A stretch of 15,958 nucleotides of DNA, taken from assembly GCA_964437425.1 (NCBI GenBank), contig CAYTGO010000066.1, positions 1-15,958 of the forward strand, read 5' to 3'. Positions 5,910 through 12,931 of this stretch are shown piece after piece. Origin of the DNA: Scalindua sp964437425. GTDB taxonomy: Bacteria; Planctomycetota; Brocadiia; Brocadiales; Scalinduaceae. Below the pieces are notes generated by a model. That model saw only the letters and a list, made by a program, of their open reading frames with translations. It searched no databases and had not been told where the DNA came from. Numbering within the stretch: position 1 is the stretch's first letter; each line of letters begins with the position of its first letter. A program made the position numbers and the translations under genes.

Positions 5910-7979
5910 TTAAGCAACTTCACTGAGTTTAGCCTCAGCACCAGCCTGTTGTGCCTGGTTTTCTGCAGCTGCTTCCCTTGCTTCCTTTGCGTCCTTATAG
6001 CTGTCAAGTCCTTCACTGGCATTGTTGGACATATCAGACATAAAGTTTACAGCGGTGAAATTACCACTACCGTCTCCATTATCTCCTACATTGTTAATTC
6101 CGAAAGCAGAGTTAGTACTTCCGCCTTTAAGCAAACCGCTAAGTGTTTCAGCTTTTATTGTCGCTTCTCCCACTGCGTTTGCAGCAGAAGCGCCATGTTC
6201 ATCTGCAACCTTATGCAGGTTTTTAAGGAATGAGTTACCTTCAACGCCATTCCCACTGCCAAACATCTCTTTCAATCCACTGACGAAGTCGCCTAGACTG
6301 CTGCTCTTCTCTGTGTCTTCCACCTCTTCAGCAAGGTCATTGACCATTTTGTCAAGATCGTTGAACATACCTACGACCTCTTCAAACGCTTTATCTGCGT
6401 TGCCAGGAACCTCATCCTTCTTTTCAAGGCCCGGAGGTAGTTTTTCCGCTGCCTTTATAATATCATCCAACATCTTCTTCAGTTCCTTTTCCAGTTTAGT
6501 CAATTCAACGTTATTCTCTTTCTTTTCCAATCCTGGAGGTAAAACTTCTTCTTCCTTCTTTGCTAATCCCGGAGGTACTTTCACACCAGCCTCATCTAAT
6601 ATTGCTACTGCCGTTTCATTACCCTTATCTAATATCTCTACAGCCTCTTTATCAGCATTAGCTAATACGCCTACTGCCTCTTTAACTTTTCCAGAGCCTT
6701 CATCATCGTCATCATCATCACCCACTTCGGCCATTATCTTGCCTGCCTCTTCTTGACCCTTAGCTAGTATCTGGTCTACCTTTTCACGAGCCTCATCTGC
6801 TGTCATATCGTCATCGTCATCCATTTTGGCTAGTATCTTGTCTGCCTTTTCATTGGCCTTAGCCAGTATCTCGTCTGCCTTTTCACGAGCCTCAGCCAGT
6901 TCCTTACCTGCCTTATCAAGAGCCTCAGCTGCCTCTGGTGTTTTAGCTTTTTTTGCGCTATCTTCAAGAGTCTTTATTGCATTGTCTGACTGTTTAAGAG
7001 CCTGGGCTACATTTGTTTTTCCAGGATCACCTGGACCTTCTTTCTTCGCTGCTTTCTTAGCCTCTGCTCTATTCTCCTTGTTCGCAGCCATTGCTTTTTC
7101 AGCAAGAGTCGGTTCATCTTTTTTAACTGCTGGAGCCGGCTTAACATTTTCCTTCTTCGCAAATATAGATGTACGAGGTGCCGAATTTGCCGGAGCATCA
7201 TCTTTCTTTGCAAATGAAAGTTCTGATCCCTTATCATCAGCTTTCTTTGCAAACGAAGGCGTCATTGATCCGTTATCATCAGCTTTCTTAGCAGACGAAG
7301 GCGTCATTGATCCTTTATCATTTGTGCCGGATTCCGGCTTCTGACTGTAGACACTCTTCAGAGCAAAAGCAATTCCCTGCACTTTTTTAGTAGCAGCTTC
7401 ATACAACCTGCTCTTAAACTCATCGCCACTAATCTTCTTACTCTTATAATCAGAATATGCCTGTTTCAAATCGTTGCCGAGTTTCCCATTCATCTTCCTG
7501 TTGGCTTTCTGGACTACTTTACTGACCTCTTTTGCACTCACGCCCATTTTACTCAGACCTTTGAATACCATAGAAAGCTTCTCTGTCTTTGCATTCAGCT
7601 TATTTCTGTCATAAGTCCTGCCTGATCTATTCATTCCCAGTCTATTGTCTCTGTTCTTGACTTTCTCAGTAGCATTAGACTGTCGACCTGAACTTTCTAC
7701 TTTACGGCCATGTCTTGTGCCATGAGTTTTCTCTGCCCTGTCTGACCTGCTTGTCTTCTCTGCTTTGTCTGCCTTGCGTGCCTCACGCATCCTATTTATC
7801 CTTTCAGCTCTGGAAAGCTTTTTTGCTCTCTTACTAATCTCAACTTTGTCAGTTTTTTCTGCTTTCACGGCTGCTGCTTCTCTAGCTGCTTTTTGTTTTT
7901 CTGCTAATGTTTCTTTAACAGCTGCGTTACCATTATTATTACTATTACTATTTCCATTTACACTATTTATACTTCCCAT
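5910..7979 (-). CDS. Large Lys/Glu/Ala-rich repetitive protein, module 2 (689 aa)
   Basis: Longest of the four paralogues. ATG (7979) follows AAAGGAG. Regions: SINSVNGN start; DKVEISKRA (~44-52); a basic stretch with AEKTSRSDRAEKTHGTRHG (~60-120); the conserved helical domain (~130-210); short KKADDxGS repeats (~230-258); one full SIF motif (RTSIFAKK, ~269); EPTLAEKA (~289); an expanded coiled-coil region (~345-465) built of 11-residue units such as AREKADEILAK / ANEKADKILAK, interrupted by Asp runs at ~387-391 and ~421-426; PPGLxKK motifs (~469, 481, 515); a predicted helical pair (~493-550); and a C-terminal domain (~560-689) ending in KLSEVA. The 11-residue block is not seen in the other copies, so it expanded or was kept only here. 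No export signal is visible. The function is unknown. Confidence 0.86.
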   Translation of the reverse strand: MGSINSVNGNSNSNNNGNAAVKETLAEKQKAAREAAAVKAEKTDKVEISKRAKKLSRAERINRMREARKADKAEKTSRSDRAEKTHGTRHGRKVESSGRQSNATEKVKNRDNRLGMNRSGRTYDRNKLNAKTEKLSMVFKGLSKMGVSAKEVSKVVQKANRKMNGKLGNDLKQAYSDYKSKKISGDEFKSRLYEAATKKVQGIAFALKSVYSQKPESGTNDKGSMTPSSAKKADDNGSMTPSFAKKADDKGSELSFAKKDDAPANSAPRTSIFAKKENVKPAPAVKKDEPTLAEKAMAANKENRAEAKKAAKKEGPGDPGKTNVAQALKQSDNAIKTLEDSAKKAKTPEAAEALDKAGKELAEAREKADEILAKANEKADKILAKMDDDDDMTADEAREKVDQILAKGQEEAGKIMAEVGDDDDDDEGSGKVKEAVGVLANADKEAVEILDKGNETAVAILDEAGVKVPPGLAKKEEEVLPPGLEKKENNVELTKLEKELKKMLDDIIKAAEKLPPGLEKKDEVPGNADKAFEEVVGMFNDLDKMVNDLAEEVEDTEKSSSLGDFVSGLKEMFGSGNGVEGNSFLKNLHKVADEHGASAANAVGEATIKAETLSGLLKGGSTNSAFGINNVGDNGDGSGNFTAVNFMSDMSNNASEGLDSYKDAKEAREAAAENQAQQAGAEAKLSEVA

Positions 7980-8035
7980 TTTTCTTCTCCTTTTAAAAAA
8001 TTATTAACTTTTGTTTTTTGTTACTAGATTTATAT

Positions 8036-8278
8036 TCAATTCAAATAGTGAGCAAAGGTCATCGGGTTTTCCAAAACAATGTAACCTTCACCTGAATCAC
8101 TATCTCCTGAGAGAGAGACACTTCCGGATGATGCACTATTCTCTAACCGGATCATGTCCTGTAATATTACATTCTCCATTTCTGTACTCTCTTCAGTAGA
8201 GATTGCTGGCATCTGCTTCAATACCCTCCCTACATCTGAGAGAAACCTCTCTCTTTTAGTTGTAAATTTAGTTTCCAC
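8036..8278 (-). CDS. Conserved 80-residue protein, module 2
   Basis: Paralogue of the gene at 3221-3481. The frame stays open to 8470, but the upstream part crosses the sigma-54-like promoter. GTG at 8278 lies 10 nt after AAGGAAGG and aligns with the ATG of the module 1 copy. Conserved parts are KRERFLSDV, NVILQDMIRLENSASSGSVS and the end LENPMTFAHYLN. The spacer between the second and third parts is shorter than in module 1 (SGDSDSGEG). It is the first gene of module 2, 56 nt before the large protein gene. No domain is recognised. Confidence 0.7.
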   Translation of the reverse strand: METKFTTKRERFLSDVGRVLKQMPAISTEESTEMENVILQDMIRLENSASSGSVSLSGDSDSGEGYIVLENPMTFAHYLN

Positions 8279-8348
8279 TGTTTCATCACCTTCCTTTCCA
8301 CATGTTTGAATAATTTGTTTTCTTATAATTTTCACAACCCTCTCCATC

Positions 8349-8366
8349 TCAAACAGTGTGCCAAAG
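8349..8366 (-). promoter_or_regulatory. Sigma-54-like promoter, module 2
   Basis: The minus strand reads CTTTGGCACACTGTTTGA, identical over 18 nt to the other three modules. It is about 70 nt upstream of GTG 8278. The -24 TGGCAC is perfect; the -12 box is TTTGA in place of TTGC. Confidence 0.6.
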
Positions 8367-8491
8367 ATATTTTTTGCGTAGAAAACAGAAGGATATAAAC
8401 ACGCTAACACATTGATAACTGGCAACTTAAAAAATTTAAAATCATGTGCCAGGGAGAGCTTCCTCCACAAAATTTTCCGTTTACAGAATGA

Positions 8492-8605
8492 GGGATTCTC
8501 TCCCAGTGAGTGTATAAATTTATCTTAGGATTTGTTGTATCTGGTTTAATTACTGCGGGTTACATAGAGTTGATTGAAAAATCCTCACAAGGGGTATTTC
8601 ACCCC
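8492..8605. promoter_or_regulatory. Paired G-tract/C-tract inverted repeats upstream of the module 2 promoter
   Basis: The proximal site 8492-8504 is GGGATTCTCTCCC, inside the conserved block TTTACAGAATGAG...TCCCAG. The distal site 8591-8605 is GGGG-TATTTCA-CCCC. Spacing to the sigma-54-like element is about 126 and 225 nt, nearly the same as in modules 1 and 4. Candidate enhancer-binding-protein sites (inference). Confidence 0.45.
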
Positions 8606-8841
8606 ACCCCTTAAAAGGTAGTGTAATGAATAGTATAGGCTCACCCTAAAGAAGAGGCAGGGAAGGCTATGCCAGAAAGGATTAGTTTGGAAGAGGTTTG
8701 TGTATGATTGTTTTTGAGTGATTACTATTGCTCTGTTTCACTCCTTGCCCCCCTCAGGGTGTAGTAGTTGGGTGTGTTAGAACTCAAGGGTTTTTTTAAG
8801 TGCCTTATTGATTTAATGGATGGATTGGTTCGCTTCTCTTA
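8606..8841. other. Intergenic DNA between modules 2 and 3, no gene seen
   Basis: This stretch lies downstream of the module 3 small protein gene and upstream of the module 2 control region. I see no credible coding frame, RNA gene or terminator. MshEN-like and PilZ genes, which follow the small protein gene in modules 2 and 4, are absent here, so this is probably the scar of their loss. Confidence 0.5.
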
Positions 8842-9162
8842 TTACCCTTTCTCTACCAGAGCGTTTTCAGGTAAAACCACATCTTCCTGTATATCGCCCA
8901 CCAATCTCTCCACAATACCCTCAAACTGCCTGGATCTTGTTTTATAGAGCCCGGCTAACATCTTGAAATCTATTGCTCTTGATGAAAGATATTCTCTGCA
9001 ATCATCACCTGTAGCGCCAATCATAAGACATGATTGTGCAATAGCTTCTGCAACAAGCAGAAGATCATTACTGCATGTGGCAATATCGTCTGCCGCTTCT
9101 GAAAATTTCTGTACTGACAACTCATTTTCGTTGTCCATTGAAATTGTGTTCTTGCAAACCAT
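8842..9162 (-). CDS. 106-residue conserved helical protein, module 3
   Basis: Aligns end to end with the module 2 and module 4 copies: NTISMDNENELSVQ, FSEAADDIATCSNDLLLVAE, AQSCLMIG, then FKMLAGLYKTRSRQFEGIVE and LVGDIQEDVVLPEN. ATG 9162 follows GAGGACAGG. It carries an extra Cys (DDCREYL) compared with DYREIL in module 2. It is 163 nt downstream of the 453-residue gene, across the conserved stem-loop, and is the last recognisable gene of module 3. The function is unknown. Confidence 0.8.
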   Translation of the reverse strand: MVCKNTISMDNENELSVQKFSEAADDIATCSNDLLLVAEAIAQSCLMIGATGDDCREYLSSRAIDFKMLAGLYKTRSRQFEGIVERLVGDIQEDVVLPENALVEKG

Positions 9163-9266
9163 GATACCTGTCCTCTTCGTGTAATCGTTTATATTAATAC
9201 TGCTTTTTTATTTTCTCTTTTTAACACTCACCATGTAATCCACTCTCCAATTACTGCTAAATATTT

Positions 9267-9303
9267 GAGACATCCACGTGTCCGATTGACCCGTAGATGT
9301 CTC
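9267..9303 (-). promoter_or_regulatory. Conserved intercistronic stem-loop, module 3
   Basis: The minus strand GAGACATCTACG pairs with CGTGGATGTCTC. Relative to module 2, one C has become T and pairs with G as a U-G wobble only in minus-strand RNA; the plus-strand RNA would have a C-A mismatch. The 5' mini-hairpin with a C-rich loop (9304-9322) is also present. Confidence 0.82.
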
Positions 9304-9325
9304 TATCCCTGGGGGGAGGATATGG

Positions 9326-10687
9326 TTAAGCAACTTCGCTGAGCTGAGCCTCAGCACCAGCCTGTTGAGCTTGATTATTTGCAGCTGCTTCCCTTGCTTC
9401 CTTTGCATCCTTATAGCTATCAAGTCCTTCACTGGCATTGTTGGACATATCAGACATAAAGTTTACGGCGGTGAAATTACCACTACCTTCTCCATTATCT
9501 CCAACACGTTTAACCCCGAAAGCAGAATTAGCACTTCCGCCTTTAAGCAGACCGCTAAGTGTTTCAGCTTTTATTTGTGCACCTGAGTCGCTATCTTCAT
9601 CTGTAACCTTATTCAGGCCTTTCAGGAATGAGTTACCTTCTACGCCATTCCCGCTGCCAAACATATCTTTTAATCCACTGACGAACTCGCCAAAACCACT
9701 CTTCTCATCTGCTTCTTCCACATCTTCGTCAAGTTCATTGACCATCTTTTCAATCTCGTTGAACATGCTGGCGATTTTTTCAGAAGCGTTCTCTGAGTTT
9801 CCAGGGCCTTCACTCTTATCTGTAAGACCAGGAGCTTCGTTCTCACTCTTCAAAATCTCTTTTAGTATATCCTTTAATGCCTTTTCCAGTTTAGACATGC
9901 TCTCTTCTTTTGCTGGCTTTTCTGCCTTCTCTGCCGGCACTGGTTTCTCAGCCTTTGCAGGTTTTTCTGTTATTTCCGGTTTTGCGTTTATCGCCGGCTT
10001 TGCTTCCATTTTTGTCTTTTCCTCATTTGCAGCTACGGCCTTAGCATCTTCACTCTTCTCCTTGTTCTCGTCATGTGATTTTTCAACAAGAGTCGGTTCA
10101 TTAGCCGTCTTTGTAAATATTGATTCATGAGGAGCCTGAGTTTCTGATCCGTTATTATTATTGATAAATGCCATCTTCCTATCGTAGACATTCGTCACGT
10201 TTGAAATAACTCCATCCAGCTGCTTTACTGCAATAACATTCATTGCATTCTTCAATTCCTGCTTATCAATTTTATCTTTCCTATAATCTCTACTAACCTC
10301 TCTTATATCACCTCTAACACTCCTATTGGCCTTTCTGTTGGCCCTCTTCATAATATGTTTGACTTCTTTCTTACTAACACCTATGTCCCTAAGGTCAGAT
10401 TTTAACTGCTTAACCTCAGCCTTCTTTGCTTTTATAACATCACGTACGTCCTGTGGTTGGCTGGTTGCATCGGATACATTATCAACTTTTGCGGTACCGG
10501 CAAGAGCAGAAGCCTTCTCACTTATCTCAACTGTATCTGTCTTACTTACTGATTCAGCTGATTTCTTAGCTGCTTCTTCTGCTTTTTCAGCCTTTTGTTT
10601 ACTAAGTTCTTCAGCTTTTTCAGCTTTTTCAGCCTGCTGCTTACTGAGTTCTGCTACATTTCCATTTACACTATTTATACTTGACAT
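9326..10687 (-). CDS. Large Lys/Glu/Ala-rich repetitive protein, module 3 (453 aa)
   Basis: ATG 10687 follows AGAGGA. Regions: SINSVNGN start; a QQAEKAEKAEELSKQKAEKAEE coiled coil (17-40); DTVEISEKASAL (~51-62); a diverged version of the conserved helical domain (~87-170: VSKKEVKHIMKRANRKANR, then YRKDKIDKQELK); a single SIF motif (HESIFTK, ~187); EPTLVEK; NKEKSEDAK; PAKAEKPVPAEKAEKPAK (243-260); a predicted helical pair (~265-320); and the C-terminal domain (~330-453), which is nearly identical to that of module 2 and ends in QLSEVA. PPGL repeats and long Asp runs are absent. The C-terminal ~115 residues are much better conserved than the rest, marking them as the constrained part. Confidence 0.86.
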   Translation of the reverse strand: MSSINSVNGNVAELSKQQAEKAEKAEELSKQKAEKAEEAAKKSAESVSKTDTVEISEKASALAGTAKVDNVSDATSQPQDVRDVIKAKKAEVKQLKSDLRDIGVSKKEVKHIMKRANRKANRSVRGDIREVSRDYRKDKIDKQELKNAMNVIAVKQLDGVISNVTNVYDRKMAFINNNNGSETQAPHESIFTKTANEPTLVEKSHDENKEKSEDAKAVAANEEKTKMEAKPAINAKPEITEKPAKAEKPVPAEKAEKPAKEESMSKLEKALKDILKEILKSENEAPGLTDKSEGPGNSENASEKIASMFNEIEKMVNELDEDVEEADEKSGFGEFVSGLKDMFGSGNGVEGNSFLKGLNKVTDEDSDSGAQIKAETLSGLLKGGSANSAFGVKRVGDNGEGSGNFTAVNFMSDMSNNASEGLDSYKDAKEAREAAANNQAQQAGAEAQLSEVA

Positions 10688-10773
10688 TTTTCTTATCCTC
10701 TTTAAAAATTTACTTTGTTAATATAAACTCGATTTAAATTTGCTTTCATTCAACTTTCACATCCCTCACTATA

Positions 10774-10791
10774 TCAAACAGTGTGCCAAAG
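10774..10791 (-). promoter_or_regulatory. Sigma-54-like promoter, module 3
   Basis: The minus strand reads CTTTGGCACACTGTTTGA, followed by TATAG. It lies about 87 nt upstream of ATG 10687. The 80-86 residue gene found at this place in modules 1 and 2 is absent; only short AT-rich leader sequence remains. Confidence 0.6.
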
Positions 10792-10909
10792 ATATTTTTT
10801 GCTCTTAAATCCTTGTGAATTAACACGCCAACTCTTTGAGAACTTGCTATTTAGCAAATTAAGTTTTTATGCCAGTGAGTATCTTTGCTGCTGAATTCAA
10901 GACCCATCC

Positions 10910-11028
10910 AGGTGGGGGGTATATCCCCCCACCTATTCATTATCCACACTAGCAATTATCATATCTGACTTAACCACAACATGTTACGAAAAGTCCCCAT
11001 GGGGTGTATCAACCGGGATAAATCCCCC
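10910..11028. promoter_or_regulatory. GC-rich palindromes upstream of the module 3 promoter
   Basis: AGGTGGGGGG-TATAT-CCCCCCACCT (10910-10934) is a perfect 10-bp inverted repeat with a 5-nt spacer in otherwise AT-rich DNA. A second site, CGGGATAAATCCCC (11014-11027), contains GGGAT-AA-ATCCC. These take the place of the two G/C-tract sites of the other modules at about 120 and 225 nt from the promoter. They could be activator sites; the first could also form a strong hairpin on either strand. Confidence 0.45.
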
Positions 11029-11030
11029 CA

Positions 11031-11489
11031 CCACTGGAAAAGCAGTGTAATGCGGAATGAAAGTTTATCATAGCGTAGAGGCATGTATATGCAAACGCAG
11101 CAGCAGAAGGGAGTTGTTCTTTATGTATAGGGGACAGGGTACATACCTTTACCAGCAATATTATATGTTTATTGTAGTTTTGAATGTAAAGTGGATTTAT
11201 CAATGCCCGACAATTCAAAGCTGCTGATATATTTAAGGATTGGTAATAAACATTTATGTTGAAGTATTGTGAGATGGAACAGGGTAGCCGTTAACTCACT
11301 GCATGTCCCCTGTTTGAGCTTCAAATGTAAGGAGCTGTGTCTGTGTTGTTATTGGTGGTGATTATGGTGTAGTGCTTAAATCTTGTGGTGAGTCATTAAA
11401 TCGGAGATTATTCCGGCGACTGAGAAATGAGGTACCGGAGCGGTATCGTCTCTTAACAATAATATTTTAACTACTTTTGTCAATTACAG
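11031..11489. other. Intergenic DNA, no gene seen
   Basis: I see no convincing coding frame or RNA gene. A weak inverted pair AGGGGACA (11129-11136) / TGTCCCCT (11304-11311) and a direct repeat ACAGGGTA near each side are present, too short to identify as a mobile element. Confidence 0.4.
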
Positions 11490-11510
11490 TTTAGAATATT
11501 GAAATCTGAA

Positions 11511-11619
11511 ATTCGAAACAAATATAAAACTCAATGAAAGAAAATTATAAACGTCCAGCATTGAACATGTAATTTTGTTGAGAACATTTGTTTTTTTGAC
11601 ATACGGATTTGTTTCGTAT
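11511..11619. repeat. Degenerate inverted repeat between modules 3 and 4
   Basis: ATTCGAAACAAAT (11511-11523) is inverted at 11607-11619 (12 of 13 positions), with looser similarity outside the arms and an AT-rich interior. It resembles short non-coding inverted-repeat elements scattered in some bacterial genomes. No coding capacity is seen. Confidence 0.4.
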
Positions 11620-11770
11620 TTTGTGCTTCTGTTTTCAGACTTTCCAGCTTGTCTGGGTTAGGACAGAGCACTGCGACTCAGGCCCTGCTTTAAAGGTGAA
11701 AATCTATTTGAACGAAAAAAAACTATGATCCAACAAAACAGTACGACTCTTACCTGTTGCGATTCCAGGA

Positions 11771-12112
11771 TCAGTTCATTAATACTTCAAGTCTATCTCT
11801 GAATTCCAGGGCGACCCGCAATCTATTACCGCGACCGGTAACGTCCTTTACCTCATGCCTTACAACAAAGCCTTTTCCCTTAAGCCGGAGATCTCTCTCT
11901 GCTAAACCGGGTATGGAAGTGGCTGTGATTATTTCAATTGGGATTGCTGATCCCGTAGCAAATGACTCTAGATCTTTTGTTATTACTTCTAAATAGACCC
12001 CATTCGAACTTATGTTTACTGTTTTCCCTTCCAGGTCATATAACAAGATCTGCAACGCAAGTTCCATTCTTTCACTTGCTCTGTGTTCATAACCTTTCTC
12101 CATTCCTGTCAT
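11771..12112 (-). CDS. PilZ-domain protein, module 4
   Basis: The protein has 113 residues from ATG 12112, chosen because AAGGGAG precedes it and because the alignment with the other PilZ copies begins there; the frame is open to 12154, but that part is leader sequence shared with the other modules. RxxxR is RASER (11-15) and NxSxxG is NISSNG (33-38), both intact, with GNRLRVALEF near the end. The segment between the motifs differs (ILLYDLEGK in place of ISVPGQEGK), making this the most diverged PilZ copy. It lies downstream of a truncated MshEN-like gene, so the PilZ gene outlived its partner in this module. Confidence 0.9.
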   Translation of the reverse strand: MTGMEKGYEHRASERMELALQILLYDLEGKTVNISSNGVYLEVITKDLESFATGSAIPIEIITATSIPGLAERDLRLKGKGFVVRHEVKDVTGRGNRLRVALEFRDRLEVLMN

Positions 12113-12180
12113 AAATGTCTCCCTTTCCACAAGATTGAAAACTTTCCTTCTCAAGTTAGCATGAAGTTTTGATATTTACT

Positions 12181-12282
12181 CATCACACAAAGACTCAAAG
12201 AGCACTAAGCTAAAACCTTTATTTTAGATTATTATTTCTTTAATTTTTATTTTCTTAGTGATCTTTGTGACCTTGTATGAAC
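12181..12282. repeat. Inverted-repeat (MITE-like) element, module 4
   Basis: The left arm CACACAAAGACTCAAAGAGC...CTAAG (about 12184-12209) is an imperfect inverse of the right arm 12254-12281 (CTTAGTGATCTTTGTGACCT...). The interior is AT-rich. The left end is the same as the sequence just before the scaffold gap in module 2. The right part supplies the last codons and the stop of the truncated MshEN-like frame. Confidence 0.65.
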
Positions 12283-12416
12283 TCTTTTTTCTCACACTGA
12301 CCCTCTGTACTCTTACTGCCGTTCTCTTTACCAATTGATACCTGTTCTGCAAACAGATCAACCATGTTATCCACGTCTCTTAATTCATTTTCAATTTCAC
12401 ATAGCGCGGTAGTCAC
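12255..12416 (-). pseudogene. Truncated MshEN-like gene, module 4
   Basis: The frame starts at GTG 12416 behind AAAAGGAGG and encodes 53 residues. The first ~38 match the N-terminal tail of the intact proteins (MTTALCEIENELRDVDNMVD, then LFAEQVSIGKENG). At the point where the first 29-residue repeat should begin, the frame enters the inverted-repeat element and stops (KEFIQGHKDH). All four repeats are missing. The good ribosome site means the short peptide may still be made, but the repeat domain is lost. Confidence 0.75.
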
Positions 12417-12446
12417 AATCAACGAACCTCCTTTTATTGATACAAC

Positions 12447-12794
12447 TCAGTTATCTATTTCGTAATATTTTATATTAATTTCCTCTGTATTAGAGTTTTC
12501 ATGCAAATCCATATCATCCTGTATATCGCCCACCAGATTCTCCACAATGCCCTCAAATCGCCTGGACCTTGTCTTATAAAGTTCGGCAAGCATCTTGAAG
12601 TCTTTTGCCCTTGTCGCGAGTACTTCTCTGTAATCAGCACCGGTATCACCTATCATAAGACAGGATTGAGCAAGTGCTTCTGCAACTAACAATAGTTCAT
12701 CACTGCATGTAGCAATATCGTCCGCTGCTTCTGAAAACATCTGTACTGATAACTCATTCTCGTTGTCCATTGAAATTGTGTTTTTAACAACCAT
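12447..12794 (-). CDS. 115-residue conserved helical protein, module 4
   Basis: Same family as 5457-5777 and 8842-9162. ATG 12794 follows AAGGAGAG. The core FSEAADDIATCSDELLLVAE, AQSCLMIG, YREVLATRAKDFKMLAELYK and RRFEGIVENLVGDI is intact. The C-terminal tail is different and longer (SNTEEINIKYYEIDN in place of PEN-Q/EN-type ends), reading through into the spacer. Its stop lies 30 nt before the truncated MshEN-like frame. Confidence 0.82.
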   Translation of the reverse strand: MVVKNTISMDNENELSVQMFSEAADDIATCSDELLLVAEALAQSCLMIGDTGADYREVLATRAKDFKMLAELYKTRSRRFEGIVENLVGDIQDDMDLHENSNTEEINIKYYEIDN

Positions 12795-12871
12795 GTCTCT
12801 CTCCTTCCTTCTAATAGTTTCTTCAGTACCCTTACCAGGTAATCTGTTCTCCCCTTTGAGTTAATATATTT

Positions 12872-12908
12872 GAGACATCCACGCGTCCAATTGACCCGTG
12901 GACATCTC
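12872..12908 (-). promoter_or_regulatory. Conserved intercistronic stem-loop, module 4
   Basis: The minus strand GAGATGTCCACG pairs with CGTGGATGTCTC using adjacent U-G and G-U wobbles where module 2 has C-G and A-U. The plus-strand RNA would have two mismatches there. The loop still allows GUC/GAC pairing, and the C-rich mini-hairpin (12909-12927) is present. Confidence 0.82.
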
Positions 12909-12931
12909 TATCCCTGGGGGGAGGATATAAT

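Noticed and set aside
6022..7344. Long Ser/Ala/Leu-rich plus-strand open frames opposite the 689-residue gene (similar ones at 1446-1961, 9438-10130 and 13391-14015)
   Set aside because: They are antisense shadows of GAA/AAG/GCN-rich coding sequence; no ribosome sites, no family resemblance, and the minus-strand frames are supported by paralogy.
11009..11218. 69-residue minus-strand frame upstream of module 3
   Set aside because: It overlaps the palindromic control region, has no recognisable homology and no paralogue in the other modules.
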